Part shown: one piece after another, positions 35,435-44,102 of the stretch
Position numbering within the stretch: the first letter of the stretch is position 1
Layout: every line of letters starts with the position of its first letter
Program-made: the position numbers and the translations under genes
NCBI RefSeq assembly: GCF_000317245.1
Contig: NZ_AJLJ01000370.1
Coordinates: 1 to 53,767, forward strand
Reading direction: 5' to 3'
Origin: Fischerella muscicola SAG 1427-1 = PCC 73103
GTDB taxonomy: Bacteria > Cyanobacteriota > Cyanobacteriia > Cyanobacteriales > Nostocaceae
Length of the DNA: 53,767 nucleotides
The notes under the pieces: generated by a model
What the model saw: the letters and a program-made list of their open reading frames with translations, nothing else
What the model was told of the DNA's origin: nothing
Database searches by the model: none

Positions 35435-36925
35435 TTAGCCACGTATAAAACTGGTAGTCCAGAAACCCAATACGAGAGCAAGGTAGACAGAAAATGCGGA
35501 TTTTAATCCAAAAGATACAAGTTGATGTTCACTAACAATAGAGTTACGTTCAAAGTTTTTGGCAATAGTCATTGTTAATACAATAATGGCTGAAGAGGTA
35601 AACACTGCATATCCTGCCGCGCTATTTTGCACCGCAGCAAAAAGCAAACCGTTATCTAGGGACGCACCTATACTTTGTTGAAGTGTCATCATCAATGCGT
35701 TTCCACCTACATTTGAACCAGTAATATTGCCACTGAGCATACCCAAAGCAGGTGTAATAAACATATACATAGCTTTTTCTTGGGAAATACTGCTCACAAA
35801 TGAAGAAAAGGCATTTAACATTCCCGACTCCTGCATTAGCTGTGCAAGAAAGGCAAAAAGAAATAAGCTCAAACAGGTCGTTTGCGATTTCTTAAAAATT
35901 GTTAAATGAGATATTTTCACTTTTTCCAAAAAATACCAAATAGCAGCTACAATGCCTACAAATATTCCAGGGCTTGTCAATACTGCAAATTTAATTCGTG
36001 ATGTTTGTAGTATGGCTATAGATGACAAAAACTCTGAAACTGGTTGTATTACTCTTGATGCCAAAATTAGTATAAGGAGTATTAAATAAGGGGTTAATAG
36101 TTTAAATAATTTAGATAGTTCTATTTGTTGATGGTTAGTTGTTTTTGATTTTTTTTGATGTTTATTTAGAATAGTTAGCGAGATCGCACCCACTGTTAAA
36201 CCAGAGAGAACTCCAGCCAGTTCTGTTAAGCCTAACAAGCTAAAAACATATAGCATTATAGACAAACCTAAACCCATTGTTAGGGCTAAAAGTAAATTAC
36301 GTTTGATTCCTTCTATGCCATCAATAATATATGCTCCAATCAAGCCAAAAGTTGGAAATACAAATAAGCTGGTTAACGCAGTAGTAGCACTTAGTTGATT
36401 AACTGGTTCTTGGCTAAGAGATGCTCCTACAATAGTTGCAAGAGCAAGAGTTCCCCACGGCATTATGTTCATTCCGATTATTGAAAGCCGATACGCTTTA
36501 TAATCAGGAAATAAGCTAAAAAATAAAGGAATTGATAAGAAAAGTGATACGCCAAATCCAGTTAAAGATTCTATAGCTGGAAGAAAAGCTATTAATAGTA
36601 AAAGTGCTTTATGAGTATTATCAAGCTTAAATAATTGAATCATGTTAGACAAGCTTTGGATTTTACCTTGTCCTTGTAATACTGCATTTAGATATAAGCC
36701 TGGTACTATTACTAATGCAGCACTTATAGTTAAAATTGACGAAGTAAATATAGCACGAAATAATTTGCCTGAATCTAATGTAAACCAATTGGTTATCGTA
36801 ATTAAGGCTAATCCAGATATAATTCCAACTGAAGCTCCAGTTACCGTATTTCGCTTGAGAAATAAAATAGTTGATATACTTAAGATAACTGGAGTGATTC
36901 CAATAAATGCTTTGAATTCATTCAT
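35435..36925 (-). CDS. LctP-family (lactate/glycolate permease-like) transporter
   Basis: The 496-residue protein has about 13 membrane helices. The block ESLTGFGVSLFLSIPLFFSLFPDYKAYRLSIIGMNIMPWGTLAL (about 118-162) is the diagnostic region of the L-lactate permease family, and GNITGSNVGGNALMMTLQQ near residue 405 also fits. LctP proteins import lactate or glycolate with protons. Here the gene follows a diiron oxidase-like gene and an SbnB-like remnant on the same strand, so it may export or import another small carboxylate or amino acid; that is inference. Base composition is noticeably AT-rich compared with the atp genes. Confidence 0.82.
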   Translation of the reverse strand: MNEFKAFIGITPVILSISTILFLKRNTVTGASVGIISGLALITITNWFTLDSGKLFRAIFTSSILTISAALVIVPGLYLNAVLQGQGKIQSLSNMIQLFKLDNTHKALLLLIAFLPAIESLTGFGVSLFLSIPLFFSLFPDYKAYRLSIIGMNIMPWGTLALATIVGASLSQEPVNQLSATTALTSLFVFPTFGLIGAYIIDGIEGIKRNLLLALTMGLGLSIMLYVFSLLGLTELAGVLSGLTVGAISLTILNKHQKKSKTTNHQQIELSKLFKLLTPYLILLILILASRVIQPVSEFLSSIAILQTSRIKFAVLTSPGIFVGIVAAIWYFLEKVKISHLTIFKKSQTTCLSLFLFAFLAQLMQESGMLNAFSSFVSSISQEKAMYMFITPALGMLSGNITGSNVGGNALMMTLQQSIGASLDNGLLFAAVQNSAAGYAVFTSSAIIVLTMTIAKNFERNSIVSEHQLVSFGLKSAFSVYLALVLGFWTTSFIRG

Positions 36926-37037
36926 TTTTTCTGGGTTGATTATTGCTCTGAATTATAGATAGCTATATTGATGCAATTTACTGAAATAAAATAGGAAACA
37001 AGTTATGTTTGTATCCTATTTTGCTTATAAGAATTTA

Positions 37038-38078
37038 CTAAAAGGATTTAAGATAATTAAGTACTCGTTTGTATTGTTGCAAATTAGCTTCAATTGCTTG
37101 GTATGCACCAATAACTATTTCTCTAATCTCTTCTAGAGTCAATGCAGGACTTTGATATTCAATTGCAGTAATAATTTCTTTGGTGTGATGTGGATCTATC
37201 TTAGTATGTGCTGAAAAGTAGATCTGAATGTCGCTTTGAGTAAGACCAACTCGTTCTAAGCCGTTGAGAATTTTGACAAAGTGAGGTTCTACCCAAGCCT
37301 CAGTAATTAAAAAGTGTCCGTAAGCACGAAATTTATATTGCGGTCTGAAGAGAAGACTATTAAAGCTATTTGAACTAATCTTTGAAAACCAAGGTTGTTT
37401 CTCACTTCTATATCGAATAAAGTTGTTCCAATCCAACAAACTATTAATCAGTTGACGTAGCCAGTAAGTATGAAATTTTGTTAGATTTCCGTTTCCACAT
37501 TCATCCCAAAGATTAGATACCATAACCTTTTTCATGTTACCTTGCAACCCAACAACTATTAGAGCTACTTCATCATCCACAACTTCATTGCGTAAGACTT
37601 CTAGACGGAGAAATTCTAAAATTGCTTCTTTAGATGCTTCTCTTTCAATAAAATTAAACAACTCATGTAAGATCCCAGAGTTTTTCATAGCCAGGTGTTT
37701 TAAATGACTAACTGCATCTTTTTGACTTGTGAAAAAAGGTGCTTCTACTATTTTTAGCCATTCATGAATAAAGCTAAACTCAAGTATTAACTTAGCTTCC
37801 TGTATATATAATTCTAAATCAACATCAGAATTTAGATAGCAAGGACTATCAGGATAGCCGTAAAAATAACTATAAATTGTTCCAAGATGATTATTAAGAA
37901 AAGCACCATGACTATCTGTACTACGTACGAGATTAGCCAAAGTTCGCTTTTTCTCTTCTCTGGAATTATTAATAAAATTTAGTAGTTTCGTATCGAGTTG
38001 ATTAAACGATTTTACTAGAGGCCAGTCGTATCTCTGAAGTGTTGGATTGTCATTAACGATGTTTTCAATTACTAACAT
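37038..38078 (-). CDS. Iron-containing redox enzyme, heme-oxygenase-like diiron oxidase family
   Basis: The 346-residue all-helical protein looks like an HDO (Haem_oxygenas_2) enzyme, the group that includes UndA, BesC and SznF. Candidate metal ligands lie in LEVLRNEVVDDEVALIVVG (about 165-185), LWDECGNGNLTKFHTYWLR (about 200-218), LITEAWVEPHFVKIL (about 270-284) and YFSAHTKIDPHHTKEII (about 302-318); the spaced Glu/Asp/His pattern is right, but which residues bind iron is inference. Such enzymes break or hydroxylate C-H, C-C or N-H bonds of amino acids and fatty acids. AGGAGT lies 10 nt before the ATG. An SbnB-like remnant ends 18 bp upstream, implying one operon. Confidence 0.72.
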   Translation of the reverse strand: MLVIENIVNDNPTLQRYDWPLVKSFNQLDTKLLNFINNSREEKKRTLANLVRSTDSHGAFLNNHLGTIYSYFYGYPDSPCYLNSDVDLELYIQEAKLILEFSFIHEWLKIVEAPFFTSQKDAVSHLKHLAMKNSGILHELFNFIEREASKEAILEFLRLEVLRNEVVDDEVALIVVGLQGNMKKVMVSNLWDECGNGNLTKFHTYWLRQLINSLLDWNNFIRYRSEKQPWFSKISSNSFNSLLFRPQYKFRAYGHFLITEAWVEPHFVKILNGLERVGLTQSDIQIYFSAHTKIDPHHTKEIITAIEYQSPALTLEEIREIVIGAYQAIEANLQQYKRVLNYLKSF

Positions 38079-38095
38079 TTTGTTTTTTACTCCTG

Positions 38096-38430
38096 TTATC
38101 TATATTCTTGTTTTTTCATCAAAAAAATCTGTAATAGTAAGAGTTTTTTCTCCAAAACTGCCATTTGATATACATATGAAGCAACAGCAAGGTCGAGTAT
38201 TCCCATGCCAAAAGGAGAATATATTGTTGGTTTCTGTGAGTCTAAAGCAAGTTTTCCTTGGACAAGCTGATCGATAGTTCCGGTTACAAACTGTCTGGAT
38301 ATTTTAGAAAATAGCTGTCTGGATTTACTGTTTTTTTCTCTCCATGAGCAAGATAGGCTGATTCAACTAAATCAATCACTTTGGCGTAATTACTTTGGAG
38401 TATTTTATTAACTATCGACCCAGAGATTAC
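38096..38430 (-). pseudogene. sbnB: Remnant of an SbnB-like (ornithine cyclodeaminase family) dehydrogenase with an internal deletion
   Basis: On the minus strand, 38430 to about 38294 reads VISGSIVNKILQ...KVIDLVESAYLAHGEKKTVNPDSYFLKYPDS and then a stop. These are the N-terminal helix and the NPDSYFL block of SbnB. In a shifted frame, 38293 to 38096 reads FVTGTIDQLVQGKLA...TIYSPFGMGILDLAVASYVYQ, the family's C-terminus, ending with a stop. The roughly 220-240 residues between, including the NAD domain, are gone, and the junction lies in GACAGTTTGTAACC. SbnB makes L-2,3-diaminopropionate together with SbnA. The lost enzyme was the upstream partner of the diiron oxidase gene. Confidence 0.75.
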
Positions 38431-38617
38431 GTATTACAGATGTTGAATAAATAACATGTTAGTTCTATTCATTCAGCATTTGAAATTTATTTTGTAAACA
38501 ATTTTACAACTAAAAATTCAGTAAAACAAAATGGGGAGACGCGAAACCCCATAAACAAAAAAGGGTGGATTTCACCCACCCTTGCTAGAGATTATTCAAA
38601 AATTATCCTGTTGCTAA
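38431..38617. other. Gap between the sbnB remnant and tkt
   Basis: No coding remnant was recognised; in particular no SbnA-like piece. The right end holds the tkt terminator. Confidence 0.4.
38555..38583 (-). terminator. Intrinsic terminator of tkt
   Basis: On the minus strand AAGGGTGG-GTGAAAT-CCACCCTT forms an 8-bp stem and runs into a T-rich tract. It lies 35 bp past the tkt stop. Confidence 0.8.
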
Positions 38618-40630
38618 TTAACCCAACAATTCTTTTGCTTTTGCGACCACATTATCAACGGTGTAGCCGAATTCCTCCATGATTCTACCACCAGGTGCAG
38701 AGCGACCAAATTCATCAACGCTAATCATTGCGCCTTCGTCACCCAGGTAACGGCACCAACCGAAGCTAGAAGCAGCTTCAACAGCTAAACGCTTTTTCAC
38801 TGCTTTGGGTAACACTGATTCGCGGTAGGATTCGTTTTGAGCATCGAATAATTCCCAAGAAGGCATGGAAACAACACGAACTTTCCTACCTTTAGCGCGG
38901 AGTTCAGCAGCAGCATCAACGCACAGAGGTACTTCACTACCTGTACCAATGAGGATGATGTCGGGAGTACCTTCGCTATCAGAAAGAATGTAAGCGCCTT
39001 TAGTGACACCTTCAATACTGCTTCCTTCTAATTGAGGCAGGTTTTGCCGCGATAATGCTAGCAGGGTAGGGCGGTGTTGATTGGCATTTTCAATCGCAAC
39101 TTTGTAAGCGCCAGAGGTTTCGGTACCGTCGGCGGGACGAATCACTGTCAGATTGGGAATCACCCGTAAAGAAGCAATGGTTTCTACTGGTTGGTGGGTA
39201 GGGCCATCTTCACCCAAACCGATGGAGTCATGAGTCATAACGTAGATGACTCCAGCTTGTGACAATGCCGAAAGGCGAATTGCAGCCCGCATGTAGTCGG
39301 CAAAAACCAAGAAGGTAGCGCAGTAAGGAATTAACCCGGAACCGTGTAAAGCAATACCATTACAAATCGAACCCATGCCATGTTCGCGTACACCGAAACG
39401 GAGGTTACGATTTTGGTACTGTCCTTTTTGGAAGTCACCTGCTCCCTTAAGTTCTGTAAGGTTGGAGTGGGTGAGGTCAGCAGAACCACCGATCATTTCT
39501 GGTAGCACAGGTGCTAGGGCGTTGAGCGTCATTTCTGAGGTTTTGCGAGTGGCGATCGCTTTACTTCCTGGTTCGTAGGTGGGTAGTGCTTTTTCCCACC
39601 CTTCTGGCAATTTGCCACTGATTTGCCGCTCAAACTCAGCCGCTTCTTGGGGGTATTTGGCTTTATAATCGGCAAAAACTTTATTCCACTGGCTTTCGTA
39701 CTCAGCACCCCGTTCTACAGCCTTACGGAAGTGCTTGAGGGCATCTTCTGGGATGTTAAATGGTTCGTGTTCCCAACCCAAGTTATTACGAGTGGCTGTA
39801 ACTTCATCACCACCAAGGGCCGCACCATGAACGCCTGCGGTGTTCGCCTTGTTGGGGGAACCGTAACCAATGGTGGTACGAACTTTGATCAAAGATGGCT
39901 TGTCGGTGACGCTTTTCGCAGCTGCGATCGCTTTGTCAATAGCTTCTAAATTGGTGTCGCCATCGCTGACAACTTGCACATGCCAGCCGTATGCTTCAAA
40001 ACGCTTGCCTACATCTTCGGTAAAGGAAATGTCGGTAGAACCATCAATAGAGATGTGGTTGTCATCGTACAGGGCAATTAGTTTACCCAAGCCCAAGTGT
40101 CCTGCTAAAGAACAGGCTTCACCAGATACACCTTCCATGTTGCAACCATCACCGAGGATCACATAAGTGTAGTGGTCAACAATTTTGGCATCGGATTTAT
40201 TGAACTTTGCGGCGAGATGGGCTTCTGCCATCGCTAAACCGACCGCATTGGCAATTCCTTGTCCTAAAGGCCCAGTAGTTACCTCTACACCTGGTGTTTC
40301 AAAATTTTCTGGATGACCAGGTGTTTTTGAACCCCACTGACGAAATTGTTTGATATCCTCTAGCTGAACGCTGTCGTAACCAGTCAAGTGGAGTAGGGCA
40401 TACTGCAACATACAGCCGTGACCAGCAGACAAGACAAAGCGATCACGGTTGAACCAATAGGGATTTTTGGGGTTAAACCGCATAAACCGATCCCACAGCA
40501 CAAATGCCATTGGTGCTGCGCCCATTGGCAGTCCTGGGTGACCAGACTTGGCTTTTTCTACGGCATCAATTGCCAAAAAGCGGATCGAGTTGATACAAAG
40601 TTCTTCAAGGGTTTGGGTTGCAACAGCCAT
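38618..40630 (-). CDS. tkt: Transketolase
   Basis: The 670-residue thiamine-diphosphate enzyme moves two-carbon units in the Calvin-Benson cycle and the pentose phosphate pathway. The substrate His region AKSGHPGLPMG lies at about 26-36, the ThDP motif GDGCNMEGVSGEACSLAGHLGLGKLIALYDDNHISIDG at about 158-195, and the second domain signature GVREHGMGSICNGIALHGSG near residue 412. Length and domain order (PP, Pyr, C-terminal) are normal. It is downstream of fabF and acpP on the same strand, a gene order often conserved in cyanobacteria, though 371 bp and repeats separate it from fabF. Confidence 0.97.
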   Translation of the reverse strand: MAVATQTLEELCINSIRFLAIDAVEKAKSGHPGLPMGAAPMAFVLWDRFMRFNPKNPYWFNRDRFVLSAGHGCMLQYALLHLTGYDSVQLEDIKQFRQWGSKTPGHPENFETPGVEVTTGPLGQGIANAVGLAMAEAHLAAKFNKSDAKIVDHYTYVILGDGCNMEGVSGEACSLAGHLGLGKLIALYDDNHISIDGSTDISFTEDVGKRFEAYGWHVQVVSDGDTNLEAIDKAIAAAKSVTDKPSLIKVRTTIGYGSPNKANTAGVHGAALGGDEVTATRNNLGWEHEPFNIPEDALKHFRKAVERGAEYESQWNKVFADYKAKYPQEAAEFERQISGKLPEGWEKALPTYEPGSKAIATRKTSEMTLNALAPVLPEMIGGSADLTHSNLTELKGAGDFQKGQYQNRNLRFGVREHGMGSICNGIALHGSGLIPYCATFLVFADYMRAAIRLSALSQAGVIYVMTHDSIGLGEDGPTHQPVETIASLRVIPNLTVIRPADGTETSGAYKVAIENANQHRPTLLALSRQNLPQLEGSSIEGVTKGAYILSDSEGTPDIILIGTGSEVPLCVDAAAELRAKGRKVRVVSMPSWELFDAQNESYRESVLPKAVKKRLAVEAASSFGWCRYLGDEGAMISVDEFGRSAPGGRIMEEFGYTVDNVVAKAKELLG

Positions 40631-41001
40631 AATTAAGATTGTTTTTAACGACGGGTTAGCACTCTTTAAGCTTCTTTTGCCTGCTGGGGATCAAATTCCC
40701 CACGATAGTATCATCATCCCATTGGTGCTTGTTGACAAACAAGCCGTAGAATTGAGGATTTTTTATTTGGGATTTTAGGATTATTCTAGGAAGGATTAAT
40801 CTTAATATTCAGTTGTTAAAGGGACGGAATGATTTGGTCAGGGTGTCATAAACAATACGTTCTTTATGGGGAAGGGGGAAGGGGGAAAGGGGATACGGGG
40901 ACACGGAGAATATTTTTGATGGATTCTCCGCGTCTGAATCCTCTTTGCGTCACCGCGTCTCTTCCCGCTCCCCAATCCCCGATCCCCTATTCCCTTTTTT
41001 C
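40631..41001. other. fabF-tkt gap with simple repeats and a hairpin
   Basis: The region holds GGGGGAA-type runs (40868-40899) facing CCCCAATCCCCGATCCCC (40972-40988). Between them is a hairpin, CGGAGAAT (40904-40911) and ATTCTCCG (40923-40930), with an 11-nt loop. No gene is seen. The part next to tkt should carry a tkt promoter. Confidence 0.5.
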
Positions 41002-42252
41002 CTAAACAAATTTTTTAAATGCTAGCGTCACATTATGACCACCAAAACCGAAAGAATTGGATAGTGCTACCTCAACGCGCGCAGAGCGACTAACGTTTGC
41101 TATGTAGTCCAAATCGCATTCTGGGTCTGGGTTTTCCAGATTGATTGTAGGTGGGAGTCGGTCGTTGGCGATCGCTAGTACTGTTGCTACTGCTTCAATG
41201 CCACCAGAACCGCCTAATAAGTGACCTGTCATAGATTTAGTAGAACTAATTGCTACTTTGTAAGCATGATCACCTAAAGCTCGTTTCATCGCTGCGGTTT
41301 CAGTGGAATCGTTAGCCGGGGTGCTAGTACCATGAGCATTGATGTAACTCACCATTTCGGGAGTTATTCCTGAATCTTTGAGTGCCAACTGTATAGCTCT
41401 GGCAGCTCCTTCACCGCCAGGTACAGGAGATGTAATATGGTAAGCATCACAGGTCATACCATAACCGACGATTTCGGCATAAATCCTCGCACCACGACTG
41501 ATGGCGTGTTGCATTTCTTCCAGAACTAAGATTCCTGATCCTTCGCCCATGACAAATCCATCACGGTCTTTATCAAAAGGGCGACTGGCATGAGCAGGGT
41601 CATCATTGCGAAACGAAAGTGCTTTACAGGCAGCAAAACCAGCAAGAGATAGGGGTGTAATAGCTGCTTCTGCTCCTCCGCAAATCATTGCCTGGGCATA
41701 TCCACCTTGAATGAGGCGAAAAGCGTCTCCAATAGAGTTAGAACCAGCAGCACAGGCTGTTACAGAGCAAGAATTAGGCCCTTTAGCACCAGTATGAATT
41801 GCTGTTAATCCCGCAGCCATATTGGCAATCATCATGGGAATCATGAATGGGCTACAGCGGTCTGGACCACGGTTAAGGTAAATCGTTTGCTGCTCTTCCA
41901 TTACCTTGAGACCGCCAATACCAGAACCGATGATCACACCTATTTGTTCAGCATTAAGGTCGTTAATAGTTAACCGCGCATCTGCTAGAGCCTGTTTTGC
42001 CGCTGAAACGGCAAATTGAGAAAACCTATCCATGCGCTTGGCTTCTTTACGATCCATGTAATCGTGCGGATCGTAATTTTTTACCTCGCCAGCAATACGG
42101 CAAGCATGTTGCGAGGCATCAAACAAAGTAATTTCGCTAATGCCATTACGTCCGCTTACCAATCCTTCCCAATATTCGGCTGGTGTGTTACCAATCGGTG
42201 TAATCGCGCCAACACCAGTTACAACAACGCGTTTACGTATCAAATCTGTCAT
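41002..42252 (-). CDS. fabF: Beta-ketoacyl-ACP synthase II
   Basis: The 416-residue condensing enzyme elongates fatty acids on ACP. The nucleophile is C167 in SCSVTACAAGSNSIG, and the two catalytic histidines lie in NAHGTSTPAND (about 304-314) and SMTGHLLGGSGG (about 340-351). The C-terminal FGFGGHNVTLAF is typical. Length is standard for KAS II. It lies 179 bp downstream of acpP on the same strand, with heptamer repeats between. Confidence 0.97.
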   Translation of the reverse strand: MTDLIRKRVVVTGVGAITPIGNTPAEYWEGLVSGRNGISEITLFDASQHACRIAGEVKNYDPHDYMDRKEAKRMDRFSQFAVSAAKQALADARLTINDLNAEQIGVIIGSGIGGLKVMEEQQTIYLNRGPDRCSPFMIPMMIANMAAGLTAIHTGAKGPNSCSVTACAAGSNSIGDAFRLIQGGYAQAMICGGAEAAITPLSLAGFAACKALSFRNDDPAHASRPFDKDRDGFVMGEGSGILVLEEMQHAISRGARIYAEIVGYGMTCDAYHITSPVPGGEGAARAIQLALKDSGITPEMVSYINAHGTSTPANDSTETAAMKRALGDHAYKVAISSTKSMTGHLLGGSGGIEAVATVLAIANDRLPPTINLENPDPECDLDYIANVSRSARVEVALSNSFGFGGHNVTLAFKKFV

Positions 42253-42284
42253 GACTAAGTTACAAGTGGCTATCCGGCAGGAAA

Positions 42285-42425
42285 AAACAGGAATTGGGCA
42301 TAGGGCATTAGGAATTGCAAATCGGGCATTGGGAATTGAGAGTTGGGAATTGGGCTTTATGTAATTTTTACCATGACCCTATGCCCTATGCACCATGGCC
42401 CTATGCCCTATGCCCTATGCCCTAA
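42285..42425. repeat. GGGCATT / CCCTATG heptamer repeats between acpP and fabF
   Basis: GGGCATAGGGCATTAGG-type units (42297-42356) are followed by tandem CCCTATG units (42377-42422), the inverse pattern. They form an STRR-type, hairpin-capable spacer within the acpP-fabF unit. Confidence 0.65.
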
Positions 42426-42431
42426 TCTCTA

Positions 42432-42683
42432 CTATGCGGATGTAGCAACTTTGTCGTTAATGTAATCCAATGCTTCTTGAACTGTGGTAATTTTTTCGGC
42501 AGCTTCATCAGGAATTTCGATATCAAATTCTTCTTCTAAAGCCATTACTAACTCAACAGTATCGAGGGAATCAGCGTTTAGATCATTGGCAAAATTAGCT
42601 TGTGGTGTAACCTGTTCTGGTTCAACACCCAGTTGCTCCACGACGATTTCCTTAACTTTTTCAAAAATGTCCGCTTGGCTCAT
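42432..42683 (-). CDS. acpP: Acyl carrier protein
   Basis: The 83-residue acidic four-helix carrier has S39 in DLNADSLDTVELV as the phosphopantetheine attachment site. It shuttles acyl chains for FabF and other fatty acid synthesis enzymes. The sequence is full length and typical. It is first in the acpP-fabF unit. Confidence 0.97.
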   Translation of the reverse strand: MSQADIFEKVKEIVVEQLGVEPEQVTPQANFANDLNADSLDTVELVMALEEEFDIEIPDEAAEKITTVQEALDYINDKVATSA

Positions 42684-42933
42684 AGATTTAATTCCTCAAC
42701 CAGTTGCTATAGTCCGCTCTTTATGGGTTACATGGTTTTGAGCATATACATCTTAATCCGAAAGGGCGATCGCATACACCCTTTTAAACAATTCTGTTTT
42801 GCAATTCTTACTAAATTTTTTCAGAACCACGCTTCAGCACCAACAGTCTTGCAACCAAAACCAATAGGTAATGATCAAAGCGATAATAAAACAGTTATTG
42901 TCGAGGGACGATACCTCATAACTTACAATTTCT

Positions 42934-43839
42934 ATGCTATCCCATACATTGAAATACGCTTACTACCCAGGTTGTGTTGCTCAAGGGGCTTGTCGAGAAC
43001 TTCATCAATCCACAGTTGCTTTAAGTAAAGCATTGGGTATTGAACTCATTGAACTCAAAAAAGCTGCTTGCTGCGGTTCTGGCACTTTTAAGGAAGATTC
43101 TCAACTTTTAGAAGATACTGTCAATGCTCGAAATATTTCTTTAGCAGAAGAATTAAATTTACCCTTGCTGACTCATTGCAGTACTTGTCAAGGTGTAATT
43201 GGCCATGTTGATGAACAACTCAAAGAATATCAGAAAACAAATCCGGCTTATGTTGGACAAGTTAACAGTTTGCTCCAAAAAGAAGGCTGTTCACCTTATC
43301 GAGGAACCACAGAAGTCAAACATTTGCTGTATGCTCTTGCTAAAGATTATGGCTTAGAGGAAATTCAACAACGGGTTAGCCGTAAATTAACGGAACTTAA
43401 ATGTGCTGCTTTTTACGGTTGTTATCTTTTGCGCGCTCAAAAATTTATGGCTTATGATGACCCCTTCCAGCCAGAGACAATGGAAAATTTGTTTCGGGCA
43501 GTAGGGGCTACACCCATTTATTACAGAGGTCGTACACAATGTTGTGGTTGGCCTCTTGCCAGTTATGCTACCACCGAGTCCTTCAAAATGGCTGGTAAGC
43601 ATATTCAAGAAGCCATAGAAGCAGGTGCTGATTGTATGGTGACACCGTGTCCTTTATGTCACCTCAACTTAGATTCTCGTCAACCAGAAGTAGAAAAGGT
43701 GATTGGACACAAATTGAGTTTACCAGTTCTACACTTACCACAGTTAGTTGCCTTAGCGATCGGCATTAGTCCCAAAGAACTAGGTTTGGAAAGACACATA
43801 GTTTCTACTCAGCCAGTCTTGGAGAAATTGGGAGTGTAG
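42934..43839 (+). CDS. CCG-domain iron-sulfur/heterodisulfide reductase subunit B-like protein
   Basis: The 301-residue protein has two cysteine-rich CCG (DUF224) domains. The first shows YYPGCVAQGAC (about 10-20), AACCGSG and HCSTCQG; the second shows AAFYGCYLLRAQ, TQCCGWPLASY (about 204-214) and TPCPLCHLN (about 238-246). In HdrB these domains bind noncubane [4Fe-4S] clusters for disulfide or quinone chemistry; in cyanobacteria such proteins are discussed as succinate dehydrogenase or heterodisulfide reductase-like subunits. It has no membrane segment and lies alone here. The ATG at 42934 has only a weak ribosome-binding site. Confidence 0.88.
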   Translation: MLSHTLKYAYYPGCVAQGACRELHQSTVALSKALGIELIELKKAACCGSGTFKEDSQLLEDTVNARNISLAEELNLPLLTHCSTCQGVIGHVDEQLKEYQKTNPAYVGQVNSLLQKEGCSPYRGTTEVKHLLYALAKDYGLEEIQQRVSRKLTELKCAAFYGCYLLRAQKFMAYDDPFQPETMENLFRAVGATPIYYRGRTQCCGWPLASYATTESFKMAGKHIQEAIEAGADCMVTPCPLCHLNLDSRQPEVEKVIGHKLSLPVLHLPQLVALAIGISPKELGLERHIVSTQPVLEKLGV

Positions 43840-43872
43840 AGGTAAAGGGGTGATAGGGAAAATAACTAATGA

Positions 43873-44095
43873 CCATTGTACAGACGCGAGAAACATCGCG
43901 TCTGTACTAATGACCCTTGACCAATAATTCCTTGATCGTACAAGCCCCCAGATTTATCTGTGGAATAAATCGAAAATCGAAAATCCAAAATCTTCAAGCC
44001 CTCGGATTTATCTGTAGGGACGGCACTCAATGTGGCAAACCTGCGTCGCCACCTGTGCTTCGTCAATCCAAAATCCAAAATCGGATGACCCTTGA
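43873..44095. repeat. Palindrome and heptamer repeats between convergent genes
   Basis: GTACAGACGCGAGAAACATCGCGTCTGTAC (43879-43908; near-perfect arms) forms a strong hairpin. It is followed by AAAATCG/AAAATCC heptamers (43971-43993 and 44068-44083) and two copies of the GGATTTATCTGT theme. It could terminate both flanking genes. Confidence 0.6.
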
Positions 44096-44102
44096 CCACC
44101 AA

